Shown here: one piece after another, positions 8,200 to 17,357 of the stretch
Layout of the letters: every line of letters begins with the position of its first letter
Numbering within the stretch: position 1 is the first letter of the stretch
Assembly (NCBI GenBank): GCA_003963305.1
Contig: RXJR01000008.1
Span: 62,001 to 126,000, forward strand
Direction: 5' to 3'
DNA: 64,000 bases
From: Candidatus Melainabacteria bacterium
GTDB lineage: Bacteria; Cyanobacteriota; Vampirovibrionia; Obscuribacterales; Obscuribacteraceae
The notes under the pieces: model-generated
Database searches by the model: none
What the model saw: the letters and a program-made list of their open reading frames with translations, nothing else
Told to the model about the DNA's origin: nothing
Program-made: the position numbers and the translations under genes

Positions 8200-9153
8200 T
8201 TACTCGCGCACTATTGTGTTCACGATAGTATTCAAGTCTGCATTGATAGACTCCAGATCGGCGCGGCAGAAACGTACGGAAATGCTGTAGATTCTGTGCT
8301 TATAGCCAAAATAGTAGTGCTTTTCATAGCGGTCCGGGTCGCTGGGATTAGAATTGTCCTTGATGTAATAAACCGTGGCTTCAATATTTTTCCCGTAACC
8401 GATTAGCACCGTGCGTGGTGCTTGCACCTGTACGTGCTGGTGCGTGGACCAGTAATACTTGTCTTCATCGTGTGCCGCTTCCTGAGCGCTTTCTTTATCT
8501 TGCAAGCGGAAGATTATACTTTGCCATCCGTTTTTTGTGGTGGTCAGCTCGACAAAGTCTCCCCACTGAGTGGCCATTTCTTTTGCGCCCCAGGATCTGG
8601 GATAGTAAAACATCAATCCGCACTTTCGATAGACCGACAATTTATTGGTTGGTTGAAGGGTGTAAGCGGCTCGAGCTGGCGATTTTGATACTTGAGTTTG
8701 GGCTACTTCTTCACTGACTGCCGAATCTGCGGTATTGACTGTGACGACTTCGAGCGAGTTGAGTAACTCGTCCTTTTTCACAGCTCCGCTGGCAAAAGCA
8801 GATAACTCTGGTTTGGTGACTACCACTTCTCGATAACTTTTCTGGTCAAGGTTGTAGAAGCGCACCTTGACTCGCACGGTTTGTGGAGCTGTTTCTGTTA
8901 CTTTGCGTGCGATCAGGAGAGCATCGACCTTGCAGTCGGTGGTCACGTCTTTTGAGGCGGTATTTGTGTATGTCGAAAGCACTACTTCATGAGCTGCCGG
9001 GAAGATTGCGGCATTGACTTTATAGCCCGGAGCAACCAGCTTTGCGTCTGTGATCGCTTTGCTGATAGTCTCTCCGCTAACTGCCGCAGCAGAGGTTTGC
9101 AAACAAGTATTCAACGTCGTCAAAAAGACTATAAGGGCACCAAATTTTCTCAT
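8200..9153 (-). CDS. Secreted protein of unknown function
   Basis: 317 residues. A signal peptide is clear: basic start, hydrophobic core, and probable cleavage after SAAA near residue 24. The mature part has two regions: residues 30-135 (YKVNAAIFPAAHEVV; VRVKVRFYNLD) and a C-terminal region from about 170 (LMFYYPRSWGAKEM) resembling a beta-rich domain. I do not recognise the family. GGAG lies nine bases before the ATG. The gene is divergent from the one at 9344, also encoding a secreted protein, with about 190 bases between them for both promoters. Confidence 0.8.
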   Translation of the reverse strand: MRKFGALIVFLTTLNTCLQTSAAAVSGETISKAITDAKLVAPGYKVNAAIFPAAHEVVLSTYTNTASKDVTTDCKVDALLIARKVTETAPQTVRVKVRFYNLDQKSYREVVVTKPELSAFASGAVKKDELLNSLEVVTVNTADSAVSEEVAQTQVSKSPARAAYTLQPTNKLSVYRKCGLMFYYPRSWGAKEMATQWGDFVELTTTKNGWQSIIFRLQDKESAQEAAHDEDKYYWSTHQHVQVQAPRTVLIGYGKNIEATVYYIKDNSNPSDPDRYEKHYYFGYKHRIYSISVRFCRADLESINADLNTIVNTIVRE

Positions 9154-9343
9154 TAACGCCGCTCCGCCGCTTGCTATCGATATACCCGGCTGAGCTGCTT
9201 GATCACACCTGCTTTACAGAAGTAACAGCGCCTGGCAACTTGGTTTGTGTGGGATGAGTTCAATCTGTTATTGTTACCGCACTTTCAAGCAGTCTTGAGA
9301 CAACTCATCTGCCATCGTCATTGATCTTTTGCTGGACGGCCTG

Positions 9344-10009
9344 ATGTTTTTGCTTATGCCCAAAACCGACTCAAAGAGCAGGCGCTGCTGGCATGTCATG
9401 ACCGTGTTGATGCTGGTTGTCGGCATAATCTCAATCCAGTTTAGCGGATTCCAGTCGGTAAGAGCAGAAGAAGAAGAATTCCCTACCATTGAGACGCGCT
9501 TTACTCTTGGCTTAGATTGGCTTATCACGCTGAATACTACAACTATGGATCACATGTTGAACTACCCGGGTTCACTGATTCATCCAATCACACAGGTGCG
9601 TGTTACTTATTTCACTTTCGATGGACGCAAGCAGACCTGGTCCAAAGGAAAAATTTACCAGGATCTGTGGTTTTCAAACGGCAGACCTGTGGGTTGCAGG
9701 CGCTACACAAGACTGCCTTTTCAGAACGGTTCGTACGGGGCGATTTACGTTGCCCGCACCAGAGATTGCGTCAATCAGACCAGGGCGCTTGATGGCACAA
9801 TCGTGCGCCTCTTCCTGGATCTTGCTCTCAATAATTCTGTCATTTCTTCCGTTGTGCTTCCTCTGGAGATATGCGACAACGCGGCCTCTGACCTCGGCTC
9901 TTTCAATTTCTATCAGGCTACGATGATTACTGCAGGGCGTTTGCTGATGCTTCATTTTCAATCGTATCCCAGAAATTTTGATAAGTATTTCGTTCATATA
10001 GTCAAGTAA
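9344..10009 (+). CDS. Exported protein of unknown function
   Basis: About 221 residues. A hydrophobic stretch (HVMTVLMLVVGIISIQF) ends with a likely signal peptidase site near SVRAEE, so the protein is probably secreted. The mature part is short, with aromatic-rich segments (ITQVRVTYFTFDGRK; FSNGRPVGCRRYTRLPF) and one possible disulfide pair. No family is recognised. The start could be TTG 9329, ATG 9344 or ATG 9356; none has a convincing ribosome binding site. I chose 9344 as the first ATG. The reverse-strand frame here has no features of its own. Confidence 0.6.
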   Translation: MFLLMPKTDSKSRRCWHVMTVLMLVVGIISIQFSGFQSVRAEEEEFPTIETRFTLGLDWLITLNTTTMDHMLNYPGSLIHPITQVRVTYFTFDGRKQTWSKGKIYQDLWFSNGRPVGCRRYTRLPFQNGSYGAIYVARTRDCVNQTRALDGTIVRLFLDLALNNSVISSVVLPLEICDNAASDLGSFNFYQATMITAGRLLMLHFQSYPRNFDKYFVHIVK

Positions 10010-10144
10010 CGACATGATTCTGTTTGTGCCGAAGTTTGTTCTTGCGTTAAGCAAGATCGAGGCTAGCGTTGTCGCCCTCTGCTGGTGTTATATGCGGTGC
10101 CTTGAATTGTGCTGGTTGACATGGACGGCGTACCAAAATGGCTT

Positions 10145-10162
10145 TAATAGACCGGTCTATTA
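10145..10162. promoter_or_regulatory. 18-bp perfect palindrome, TetR-type operator
   Basis: TAATAGACCGGTCTATTA reads the same on both strands. The AGACCGGTCT core is typical of operators bound by TetR-family repressors. No tetR gene is in the window and no gene starts just downstream, so its target is unclear. Confidence 0.5.
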
Positions 10163-10208
10163 TGAATTCGGAAAAATTTTTGGGAATTGAGCGAACCTTT
10201 GTTCGTGC

Positions 10209-10251
10209 CAAAAAGCCGGTGGTAATGCGCGATTTGCGCACACCACCGGCT
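10209..10251 (-). terminator. Rho-independent terminator of the lipoprotein gene
   Basis: On the minus strand AGCCGGTGGT pairs with ACCACCGGCT (10214-10223/10242-10251), with a nested TGCGC/GCGCA stem. It is followed by TTTTT, 35 bases after the stop codon at 10286. Confidence 0.85.
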
Positions 10252-10285
10252 GAATTCCGTCGCCCAGCGAAGTCAGAGGGGGCGG

Positions 10286-10879
10286 TTATTCACCGCCGCC
10301 GCCGCCATCGCCTCCGCCACCACCGCTGTCGCCGCCACTGCCGGCGTCACCGCCTCCGGTGTCACCGCCGGTGTCAGCAGGCGCCGTGTCGGTCGTGCCC
10401 GATTCGGTGCCTTCGGTGGTCGTGGTGGCCTCGGTGCCTTCGGTCGCAGCTTCGGCGTCCGCCTCGGCGTTCGCTTGCTCGGCCTGTTGCACCTCCGCTT
10501 CCGTCATCGGCTCGCCGTTGGCGTTCTCTTCGACGGTCGCTTCCTGCTCTTCGGCGATCTCTTCCTTGGTCGGCGCCGTCGTCGACTTCGACCAGGAGCC
10601 GCCGGCCGGCAGGCTGACGCGTCCGTTCGAAGAGGTCCAGGCGCTGCTCGTCGTGCTCGTTGACGAGTTCTGGCTGTTCATCAGGATCACGTAGTACCAC
10701 CAGAAACCGTCGTCATAGTAGGCGTAGCGCCCATCGTGGAGGCGCTCGACCTTGACGGTCTTCTCGTTGACGGTGACGTGCTCGTGCTTGGTGTGCTTCG
10801 AGTGCGGCTTGTTATCGCAGCCCGAAAGCGCCAGCGCCAGCAAGGGCACCGCCAGAAGGAGTGAAAGTTTGATTCTCAA
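10286..10879 (-). CDS. Lipoprotein with acidic and glycine-rich tail, unknown function
   Basis: 197 residues. The signal sequence ends in a good lipobox (LALSGC), so Cys21 is probably lipidated and the protein anchored to a membrane. A short conserved-looking segment follows with several tyrosines and tryptophans (RYAYYDDGFWWYYVIL). From about residue 105 the sequence is low complexity: Glu/Ala/Thr-rich, then almost only Gly, Asp and Ser at the end. Such tails are usually disordered. Codons are strongly C/G-ending, unlike the secreted proteins at 8.2-10.0 kb. It ends at a strong terminator. No enzymatic role can be inferred. Confidence 0.85.
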   Translation of the reverse strand: MRIKLSLLLAVPLLALALSGCDNKPHSKHTKHEHVTVNEKTVKVERLHDGRYAYYDDGFWWYYVILMNSQNSSTSTTSSAWTSSNGRVSLPAGGSWSKSTTAPTKEEIAEEQEATVEENANGEPMTEAEVQQAEQANAEADAEAATEGTEATTTTEGTESGTTDTAPADTGGDTGGGDAGSGGDSGGGGGDGGGGGE

Positions 10880-10975
10880 TTCGTCACCTGTGGGGGTTTG
10901 TGTCTGAGGGCTCTCAAGTCTGAGAGGGTTTGGTCCGCCGGGCGGTTAGTCCGACGGACATTGGCGACCTGGGGC

Positions 10976-11557
10976 TTACTTGCCGTGGTCGTGAGCGCCG
11001 GCCTGCGGATGGGTGATGCGCCAGATCAGAGCGACGAGGAGCGCCGAGACGAGGGCGATGACGTGCAGGATGATGCGATGCACCGTCGTGTCCCACTCCA
11101 CGTGCTCCAGGTTCACGAAATCCTTGAGCAGCTGCACCAGCGTGATGCCGACGACCGAAAGGGCCACCTTCACCTTGAGGATTCCGGAGTCGATGTGGTC
11201 GAGCCATTGCGGTCGATCACGGGCATCGCTGATTTCCAGCCGGCGGATGAAGATCTGGTGGTTGCCCTGGATCATCATGATGAGCAGGTTCGCCACCATG
11301 GCGATGTCCACCAGACCGACCAGCGCCACCATGATCTCCTCGCCCGTGAGCTTCGAGGAATTCATGATCAGTGCATAGTCGTCCCCGATGAACTTGGCGA
11401 CGTAAACGATGAGAGCGCAGAACAGCCCGACGTTGATCGGGTAGAGAATCCAGCGCGTCGAGAAGATCGCCCTGTCGAGGATGCTGATGCAGCGACGAGC
11501 CGTGCTAACGCACTCCTGGGCGTTGGCCGGCGGAGCGTCTTGGTGATGGTCTGCCAT
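10976..11557 (-). CDS. YqhA-like (UPF0114) inner-membrane protein
   Basis: About 193 residues. The pattern RFIFSTRW-like (AIFSTRWILYPINVGL), then three to four membrane helices, the motif LVGLVDIAMVANLLIMMIQ, and SGILKVKVALSVVGI match the UPF0114/YqhA family of small integral membrane proteins, whose function is unknown. The start at 11557 is preferred to 11623 because GGAAGGA lies seven bases upstream and the added residues do not resemble the family. A His/Asp-rich start (ADHHQDAP) and a terminal HDHGK might bind metal, but this is speculation. Separated from the lipoprotein gene by under 100 bases and probably co-transcribed with it. Confidence 0.85.
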   Translation of the reverse strand: MADHHQDAPPANAQECVSTARRCISILDRAIFSTRWILYPINVGLFCALIVYVAKFIGDDYALIMNSSKLTGEEIMVALVGLVDIAMVANLLIMMIQGNHQIFIRRLEISDARDRPQWLDHIDSGILKVKVALSVVGITLVQLLKDFVNLEHVEWDTTVHRIILHVIALVSALLVALIWRITHPQAGAHDHGK

Positions 11558-11947
11558 GTAAGTTCCTTCCAATCTAGGTTGAAGAACAAGGGTCTCTCCA
11601 TCCAGCACTTCGCTCTCAAGCACTCGATTTCGCGTCCCACATCGAAAGTTCGATGCGAGTAGTCCGGCGAAATTGAGTTGCAGCTGTTTTTTTGCTTGCT
11701 GTTTGCTTAAAAAGAGAAATGAGGAGAAGTATCTTTTGATACCACTTCAAAGCTCTTAAGACCTATAAAGGCGGGCTTCACAAACCGCTTTACAAGCGCT
11801 TACAATTCACCCAGACTCAGCTATGCCATGCGAGCTGAGGCAGTTGTTTGCGGTATCGCGGCACCGCTCATGATTCGGGTGTATTCAGTGCTGTTTGTAT
11901 GAAATGCTAGCGCTAAGTATTGCGCATTCTGTCTTATCTGCTTCTAA
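11558..11947. other. Gene-free stretch between YqhA-like and HTH genes
   Basis: No coding frame with a ribosome binding site on either strand. It should contain the promoter for the YqhA-like gene and the 3' end of the trmD transcript. I see no terminator with a T run. Confidence 0.4.
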
Positions 11948-12658
11948 TCAGGTTTTTGAGCCACCCGCAAAGAGTCGATTCCACCAGGGCTTTTTCCACC
12001 AGCTCAAGTCTGACTCCAGGGTGGCGATATTTGCCTTTAATTTTTCAATTTCTGCATCTTTGGCTTCTTGCAGAGACTTTACTTCGTCGAGCTTCTGTCT
12101 TAAGTCAGGAAGTTCGGCCATGACCTGATTGCGCTCATCCAACTGCTGTTGCAGATTGTAGATAGTTTGTCTCTCTTCGCACAATCGTTGGGTAAATTCG
12201 ATTGTCAGTGAATGCAAGATCTGGTCCAGAGAATGGCGCGTCGTCTGCAAGTACAAGCGGTCCGGATGATCTTCTGCTGTATCAGACACTTCTGTGACGA
12301 ACACAGGCTCTGATGCGTTCAACTCCGCGATTTCCTCAGTGGTCGCATCGCTCGCCAGGGTTGTCTCGTTGTTACCGCTGGCATCACACAGCGCGTTGGC
12401 GTCGTCTTCAGTTTCTGGTTGGAAAAACTCTCCCAGCCCTTCCATGGTTGTACGCGAGGCCTGCTCAGAAAGTTCTTTAGCTTTCTTGTCTAGATACTCC
12501 TGAACTTCCTCTTGATAAAGAAACCACTTCTCTTTGTTTTTCACGAAGCGGCGTTCGCCTCTGACCGCGCCGATGTCGATCATGTTGCGAATTACTTCAC
12601 GGTCAACGCCGAGAGCGTTGGCAGCTTTTTTAACGGTTACCAGAGGATGTATTTGCAA
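11948..12658 (-). CDS. MerR/excisionase-type HTH protein with long coiled coil
   Basis: About 236 residues. The N-terminal 65 residues look like a helix-turn-helix of the excisionase/MerR type (VTVKKAANALGVDREVIRNMI, then a WFLYQEEV segment). An acidic linker (about 75-135) and a long coiled coil (about 150-215: LQQQLDERNQVMAELPDLRQ) follow. The protein ends with an aromatic-basic motif WWKKPWWNRLF that could touch membrane. A TTG start at 12658 is chosen because GAGG lies eight bases upstream and the HTH then begins immediately. The longer frame from ATG 12709 adds an unusual Trp/Cys-rich stretch. It lies directly downstream of trmD. The role is unknown; a DNA-binding, polymerising or chromosome-organising protein is possible. 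Confidence 0.75.
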   Translation of the reverse strand: MQIHPLVTVKKAANALGVDREVIRNMIDIGAVRGERRFVKNKEKWFLYQEEVQEYLDKKAKELSEQASRTTMEGLGEFFQPETEDDANALCDASGNNETTLASDATTEEIAELNASEPVFVTEVSDTAEDHPDRLYLQTTRHSLDQILHSLTIEFTQRLCEERQTIYNLQQQLDERNQVMAELPDLRQKLDEVKSLQEAKDAEIEKLKANIATLESDLSWWKKPWWNRLFAGGSKT

Positions 12659-12715
12659 ATTTACCGCCTCGTATATGCACCATATACAGAACCATATCTG
12701 ACACCACAATTATAG

Positions 12716-13444
12716 CTATTTCTTATCGTTCAGCTCGTTAAGAAATTCTCGGTCCCGGGCGTCCAGGTTTGCGTGTTCCAACAGATCGGGTCGTCTCTCC
12801 AGAGTTCGTTTCAAAGCTTGCTGGCGCCGCCAGAGCGTAATTGCTTTGTGATCGCCGGAACGTAGCACCTCGGGCACTACCATGCCTCTGAATTCGGACG
12901 GTTTTGTATATTGTGGTGCCTCAAGCAGGCTGTTGTTGAATGACTCGTCTGTGGCCGAATCCAACTTCCCCAGTACCCCGGGAATCAGTCTGCCGACTGC
13001 ATCAAGCACTGTCAGAGCAGGAAGCTCTCCACCTGTGACCACAAAATCTCCAATTGAGATTTCTAGAGTTGCCGCACAGCGAATTCGCTCGTCAAAGCCT
13101 TCATAATGACCGCAAATCAAGACGATGTCTTGCACTTTCGCCAGCGTTTCCGCCATGTTCTGGCTGAACGTTTGACCCTGTGGAGTCAGCATGCAGACTG
13201 GACTGCCGTCAGCACGTTGAATGGATTCCAGGGCCGCATAGAATGGTTCGGGTTTCAGTACCATGCCGACGCCGCCACCATATGGAGTATCGTCGACTTT
13301 GCGATATTTATCTTCGCAAAAGTCACGCGGATTGTAGGTTTTTACGGCAATACGACCGGCTTTGACACCTCTGCCGATGATGCTGGTCGCGCAATAGGTC
13401 TCGATCAGCTCAGGAAATAAGGTAATGACGTGAAAAGTTAGCAT
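12716..13444 (-). CDS. trmD: tRNA (guanine-37-N1)-methyltransferase
   Basis: 242 residues, a normal length for TrmD. It makes m1G37 next to the anticodon from S-adenosylmethionine and prevents frameshifting. Family motifs of the trefoil-knot (SPOUT) fold are present: DDTPYGGGVGMVLKPEP (about 52-68), LICGHYEGFDERI (about 109-121), and SIGDFVVTGGELPALTVLD followed by LIPGVLG. The C-terminal helical domain with RRQQALKRT binds tRNA. The usual neighbours rpsP, rimM and rplS are absent here; the downstream gene is the HTH/coiled-coil protein. Confidence 0.97.
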   Translation of the reverse strand: MLTFHVITLFPELIETYCATSIIGRGVKAGRIAVKTYNPRDFCEDKYRKVDDTPYGGGVGMVLKPEPFYAALESIQRADGSPVCMLTPQGQTFSQNMAETLAKVQDIVLICGHYEGFDERIRCAATLEISIGDFVVTGGELPALTVLDAVGRLIPGVLGKLDSATDESFNNSLLEAPQYTKPSEFRGMVVPEVLRSGDHKAITLWRRQQALKRTLERRPDLLEHANLDARDREFLNELNDKK

Positions 13445-13578
13445 GCGCTCTCGTTCGCTGCTTCCAGACTTTCAATTAATCGGAGCAGTTTGTCTGGAAC
13501 TTGTAAATGTTAGCGTAGTTTCTCTTTCAGCACAAAAGTATGTTTCTTTGCAGGTTTTGCTTGAGTGGAAATTCACGG

Positions 13579-14973
13579 TCAGGAATATGAGCGATATGCC
13601 GCTACGCTGTTTCCGACTTTCAACAATGACCCCGCCAGGCTCATCGCTGGTGCGAAGCTTCTATATCTTGGCACGACAGTGAGAATGGTGCCGCCTATCA
13701 TCAAGGCGTCCGCACCAACTTCTGTGGCGGCACTGACACGCTCTCGTGTGCTGCCGTGCTGGAAGGCATTCTCCAGGAAGGGCAGGTCTTGTGTCCACAG
13801 TTCCACGCCGGCAAGTCCGGCAGCGGCTCCGCGTGCTCCAATTCCCATGCCCTCGAGAATTCGCGATTGGCGCAGCATGCTGGACGCGGTCAGGGCGGCT
13901 GAGGCTGCATATGGCACCTGGGTGAATGAGTAATGAGGCTTAAATGGCAGATCGCTTAGCTTGTATTCGGTTGTCTGTTTCGGCGCCGATACTTTATTCA
14001 TCAAGGGCCACAAATCATCGACTGGAACCATGTATCCATGACTGCCCTGATCTCCTCTTGAAACGATGCCTATGACCTTTCCTTCGGCGTTGAATGCGGG
14101 AGCGCCACTGTCTCCGCCGGGAATATTCTGGCTGGTGGTGAGTAAAATGTGATTTGGATTTTGTTTGTCAATATCTCTCGAGCCGGTGACATCGCGGATG
14201 GTATCGGTTGAAATATATCGTCCTGGTGAAAAATACTCTTTAGTCCATCCTGAGGGATGACCGATTGTGTAGATGGGCTCGCCGCCGCGCAAAAAGTTGC
14301 TGGTGTCGGCAAGTTTGACCGGTTGTGTACTGCGATTGGTATCGATGTGAACGATAGCGACATCAGCGTTTGGGCGAGTCGCTACCACTCTGCCCGGATG
14401 TTCGATGCCATCAGATGTGGTTACTCTGATTGAATCGAGATCGCTGATGACGTGATAGGCGGTGGCTATGTCTCCATGATCCGATACAAAAAAGCCTGAG
14501 CCTGTATATTCGTGATCTGCCGATTGCCCTCTGGCATGACCGAAGACTCGCACGATGCTGGCTCTGTTTTCGTTGTACAGCTTTGCCTCATCCGAGTTTA
14601 CGTGATAAATCGAAGCGTCATTTTTCTCGGCGGTGAGGTTTGATCGCAGTGTCGGGATGCGCTGTAAGTCAAGGGTCGGAGTTTGATAATTTGGAAGTTG
14701 AAAACCAGTCGGCAGTTGTGAGGTTAGAGGTGGTGTCCAGATCGGCAGGTCGATGTGCATTGGACGCCAGACTGGCGGGGGCGTCTGAGGACTTTGTATT
14801 TCGGGACTCTGCCAGCGTGGCGCTGAGTTGCCATCCTGGTTGAGTTGATTGTTCGCCGAAGGTTTTCGCTGGGAGATTTGTCCATCCAGAATCTGTTGGG
14901 CCAGATCGCCGAAATTTCCGACGGTGCCTGAAGGCGCCGCTGGTGTATCGAGGAATTTTGGAGCATCGACCAT
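13579..14973 (-). CDS. Trypsin-like (S1/HtrA-type) serine protease without PDZ domain
   Basis: 464 residues. Residues 1-115 are proline- and glutamine-rich with no signal peptide. The protease domain (about 135-325) has a complete triad: His174 in TAYHV, Asp204 in NADVAIVHID, and Ser289 in GGDSGAPAF. The spacing fits HtrA/DegP-like proteases, but no PDZ domain follows. The C-terminal 130 residues are Ala/Gly-rich helical segments (AASAALTASSML; GIGARGAAAGLAG) of unknown role. Several other proteins in this window combine an exported-type enzyme domain with a signal-less N-terminus. It is separated by about 130 bases from trmD, which is on the same strand downstream. Confidence 0.88.
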   Translation of the reverse strand: MVDAPKFLDTPAAPSGTVGNFGDLAQQILDGQISQRKPSANNQLNQDGNSAPRWQSPEIQSPQTPPPVWRPMHIDLPIWTPPLTSQLPTGFQLPNYQTPTLDLQRIPTLRSNLTAEKNDASIYHVNSDEAKLYNENRASIVRVFGHARGQSADHEYTGSGFFVSDHGDIATAYHVISDLDSIRVTTSDGIEHPGRVVATRPNADVAIVHIDTNRSTQPVKLADTSNFLRGGEPIYTIGHPSGWTKEYFSPGRYISTDTIRDVTGSRDIDKQNPNHILLTTSQNIPGGDSGAPAFNAEGKVIGIVSRGDQGSHGYMVPVDDLWPLMNKVSAPKQTTEYKLSDLPFKPHYSFTQVPYAASAALTASSMLRQSRILEGMGIGARGAAAGLAGVELWTQDLPFLENAFQHGSTRERVSAATEVGADALMIGGTILTVVPRYRSFAPAMSLAGSLLKVGNSVAAYRSYS

Positions 14974-15164
14974 TCCAGTTTCTCGAATCGGATGGCTCGA
15001 TAGTATCTGGGAGCATGGCTGTGTGCCATGGGGAGAGTACGGGGCCTGTGTGAGGTGTCTGCGACTGTCCGTGCCAGCCGGGTGCGAACAGCTGGTGAAG
15101 TGGGTGGGAGCACCGACGATGCGTTTTGGAAGGTTTCAACTACTGCATATAGGAGTAATTTGAT

Positions 15165-15218
15165 TTTAAAAAATGGTTCGGAGGCTGTTCTGCTGGTTTT
15201 GAACCAAACAGAACAGCC
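15165..15218 (-). terminator. Terminator of plsC-like gene
   Basis: GGCTGTTCTG (15183-15192) pairs perfectly with CAGAACAGCC (15209-15218), with an inner TGGTT/AACCA stem. On the minus strand a TTTTTT run follows about ten bases later. It lies 46 bases past the stop codon of the acyltransferase gene. The remaining part of the gap 14974-15263 shows nothing else. Confidence 0.7.
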
Positions 15219-15263
15219 CCTCTACCAAATCCACATCGTGGTGCGTTCGCTCAGGAAGAGACT

Positions 15264-16097
15264 TCAGGAGGCCGCGATAGCCTGGTCCAGAAGATTCTGA
15301 ATCTCGAGACGGAGCACCTCAGTGGCAGCCCGGATGTCTGTGGGCAACTGCGAAATCGAGATTGGTTTCCCGATCACCACAGTCGCACCGCAGACGGGTC
15401 CGCTTGTGTAACCCGACAAGAACTTGCGCCAGAGCTTGTTCACCATCCGTCGATAAAGGCTCGTTGCCCGAGTCGGCGGGTGGTAGTAGATTGCCACCGG
15501 CAGGAATGCCGGTTCGCCTCCATCTGTGATCATCAAGTTGGCGGCTTGCAGCGCTCGCACGGCTCCGGTGCGGAAGTCGGTCGAGCGCAGCACATTGTCG
15601 AACACCAGCTTGCCCTGCGGAAACATGAGCAGCTTGTTGATGCGACGCTGTGTCAGATATCGAGCGCATGCCTCGATAGCAGCTTGTGCTCCGGTGCTGG
15701 CCTTGCCACCCTGCACCGGAACCGTGAAGGTCCCTATCCAGGCGGCAAGGGTAGCCATACCCGGCAAGCGCGCCGCTTCTTTCAGCGCGCCGATCTGGCG
15801 ATATGACCAGGGCATGGCCACGCGTACTACCGCGAAGTCAAGCCCGTGCTGGTGGTTCGGCACGATGGCCAATCGGCCGGCATGCTGAGCATTTTCTCTG
15901 CCCAGCACTTTGACCGGACCGCAGGCGATGCGGGTGCCGATGTGGCAAAGAGCCGTGTAGAAATTTCGTCCGAACCACGATGGTTCGGGAGGCAGGTAAC
16001 CAGCGGTCCGCATGCGCTTTCCCTCGCGTACCCAGAAGAATACGCGGTAGAGCACGAAGCAGACCGTAGCAACCGCGACTGCGGATGCAATGTTCAT
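15264..16097 (-). CDS. PlsC-like lysophospholipid acyltransferase
   Basis: 277 residues. It belongs to the PlsC/AGPAT family that transfers acyl chains to lysophosphatidic acid or related lipids at the inner membrane. The N-terminal hydrophobic helix (about 3-25) is an anchor. The catalytic HX4D motif is intact (NHQHGLD, about 81-87). The third motif is FPQGKLV rather than FPEGTR, so the usual glutamate is Gln and the arginine position is altered, which may change the acceptor. A later segment, FLPVAIYYHPP, fits motif IV. AAGG lies before the ATG. The antiporter gene is 103 bases upstream on the same strand. Confidence 0.85.
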   Translation of the reverse strand: MNIASAVAVATVCFVLYRVFFWVREGKRMRTAGYLPPEPSWFGRNFYTALCHIGTRIACGPVKVLGRENAQHAGRLAIVPNHQHGLDFAVVRVAMPWSYRQIGALKEAARLPGMATLAAWIGTFTVPVQGGKASTGAQAAIEACARYLTQRRINKLLMFPQGKLVFDNVLRSTDFRTGAVRALQAANLMITDGGEPAFLPVAIYYHPPTRATSLYRRMVNKLWRKFLSGYTSGPVCGATVVIGKPISISQLPTDIRAATEVLRLEIQNLLDQAIAAS

Positions 16098-16199
16098 AGC
16101 GAATTGCCTTACTCGACGTCTTGCATTGAGATATGCAGCGCATCGAGTGCTTGGCGATTAGCACCGTATAGACGCTAATTGCTTGGCACTCTCGGCGAG

Positions 16200-17357
16200 C
16201 TACTTTTCCCAGGGCTGACGCGGATGCTCGACATCGGCGATTCGACTCATCATCGACGCACCGACTGAGCAGGTGATGAGGGACAGAAGTGAGGCGCCGA
16301 CAATAGCGGCACCCTGTCCGGATGTGATGGTGTGGGTCGTCATTCCGATCGACGCGATGGCAGCCGGCAGGCTGAGCTGTGCAGTGGCCATGAGACCGCT
16401 GGCAGCAGGCAGCTTGACGAGCTTGCTGACGACGACGTGCACGACGACGGTCGAGACGCAGATCAGCAAAGCCAACTCGATGTTGGAGGCGCTGCTGAGA
16501 AGCGCGCGCACATCCAACTTTGCACCGAGGTCGACGAAGAAGAACGGCACGAAGAAACCCTGGGCGAGACCGATCAGCTGCTTGTTGAAACGCTTCGGGT
16601 GCCCGAGAAGTGAAACCACTGTTCCGGCGGCAAACCCGGCAACGAGAACACTCGTGCCGAAAGCCGAAGCCAGACAGGCCAGCCCGATCAAAAGCACCAG
16701 CGAGATGCGCAGATCAAGCGCCCAGCCGCGGTACTTCGAGAGCTGACGGTAGTGAGAACCGACTTGCGACGACTGGAAAGCTCGCAGCGCGTAATAGGCC
16801 GCCACTGCAGCCAGTGTCACGACGACCGCTCCGGTCATCACCTTGAAGATATTGCCCGTGGACATGGCCAGGGGCAGAGCGATGATGGTCGCAGCGTCGG
16901 CGATGGCAATCCAGGTCTTGGTAAGAAACACGGTCTGCCCTGAGAGACCTCTTTCCGAGATGATCGGCAGCACCACAGACGATGAGCTGTTGCCGATGAT
17001 CAAGATGAAAATGGCCGGGCTCAGACCACTCAGTTCGCTGAGCAGAAACCCGACCGGTGTCGCGAGAGCGAAAACCAGGGCCACAGCGGTGAAGCTGTGC
17101 TTGAACGACTTGCGAAGATTCGCATCGTGAAGTGGCAGTTTGATACCTACCAGAAAAACGAGCATGGCAAAACCGACCGATGACAGAAACGCCATCGTGG
17201 GATCTGCAGGGTTGATTAGACCCAAACCTGTCTGACCGATGAGGATCCCAGCTCCGATCTCACCAACTACCAGAGGCACTGACAGTCGGCGAAAACCAGA
17301 GAGGAAGGGTCCGATCAGACCGGCGCATGCAAACAGGAAAAGTATTCCGAAGTTCAT
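16200..17357 (-). CDS. Cation:proton antiporter (CPA2/KefB-like)
   Basis: About 385 residues with 11-13 hydrophobic helices spanning nearly the whole length, as in monovalent cation:proton antiporters. Typical segments are VVGEIGAGILIGQTGLGLI near the N-terminus, FLVGIKLPLHD, and FFVPFFFVDLGAKLDV (about 260). No TrkA-N or other C-terminal nucleotide-binding domain is present, so it is the short form. It would exchange Na+ or K+ for H+ at the inner membrane. Start 17357 is preferred over 17378 because GGAAG lies six bases before it. It may be co-transcribed with the acyltransferase gene. Confidence 0.9.
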   Translation of the reverse strand: MNFGILFLFACAGLIGPFLSGFRRLSVPLVVGEIGAGILIGQTGLGLINPADPTMAFLSSVGFAMLVFLVGIKLPLHDANLRKSFKHSFTAVALVFALATPVGFLLSELSGLSPAIFILIIGNSSSSVVLPIISERGLSGQTVFLTKTWIAIADAATIIALPLAMSTGNIFKVMTGAVVVTLAAVAAYYALRAFQSSQVGSHYRQLSKYRGWALDLRISLVLLIGLACLASAFGTSVLVAGFAAGTVVSLLGHPKRFNKQLIGLAQGFFVPFFFVDLGAKLDVRALLSSASNIELALLICVSTVVVHVVVSKLVKLPAASGLMATAQLSLPAAIASIGMTTHTITSGQGAAIVGASLLSLITCSVGASMMSRIADVEHPRQPWEK

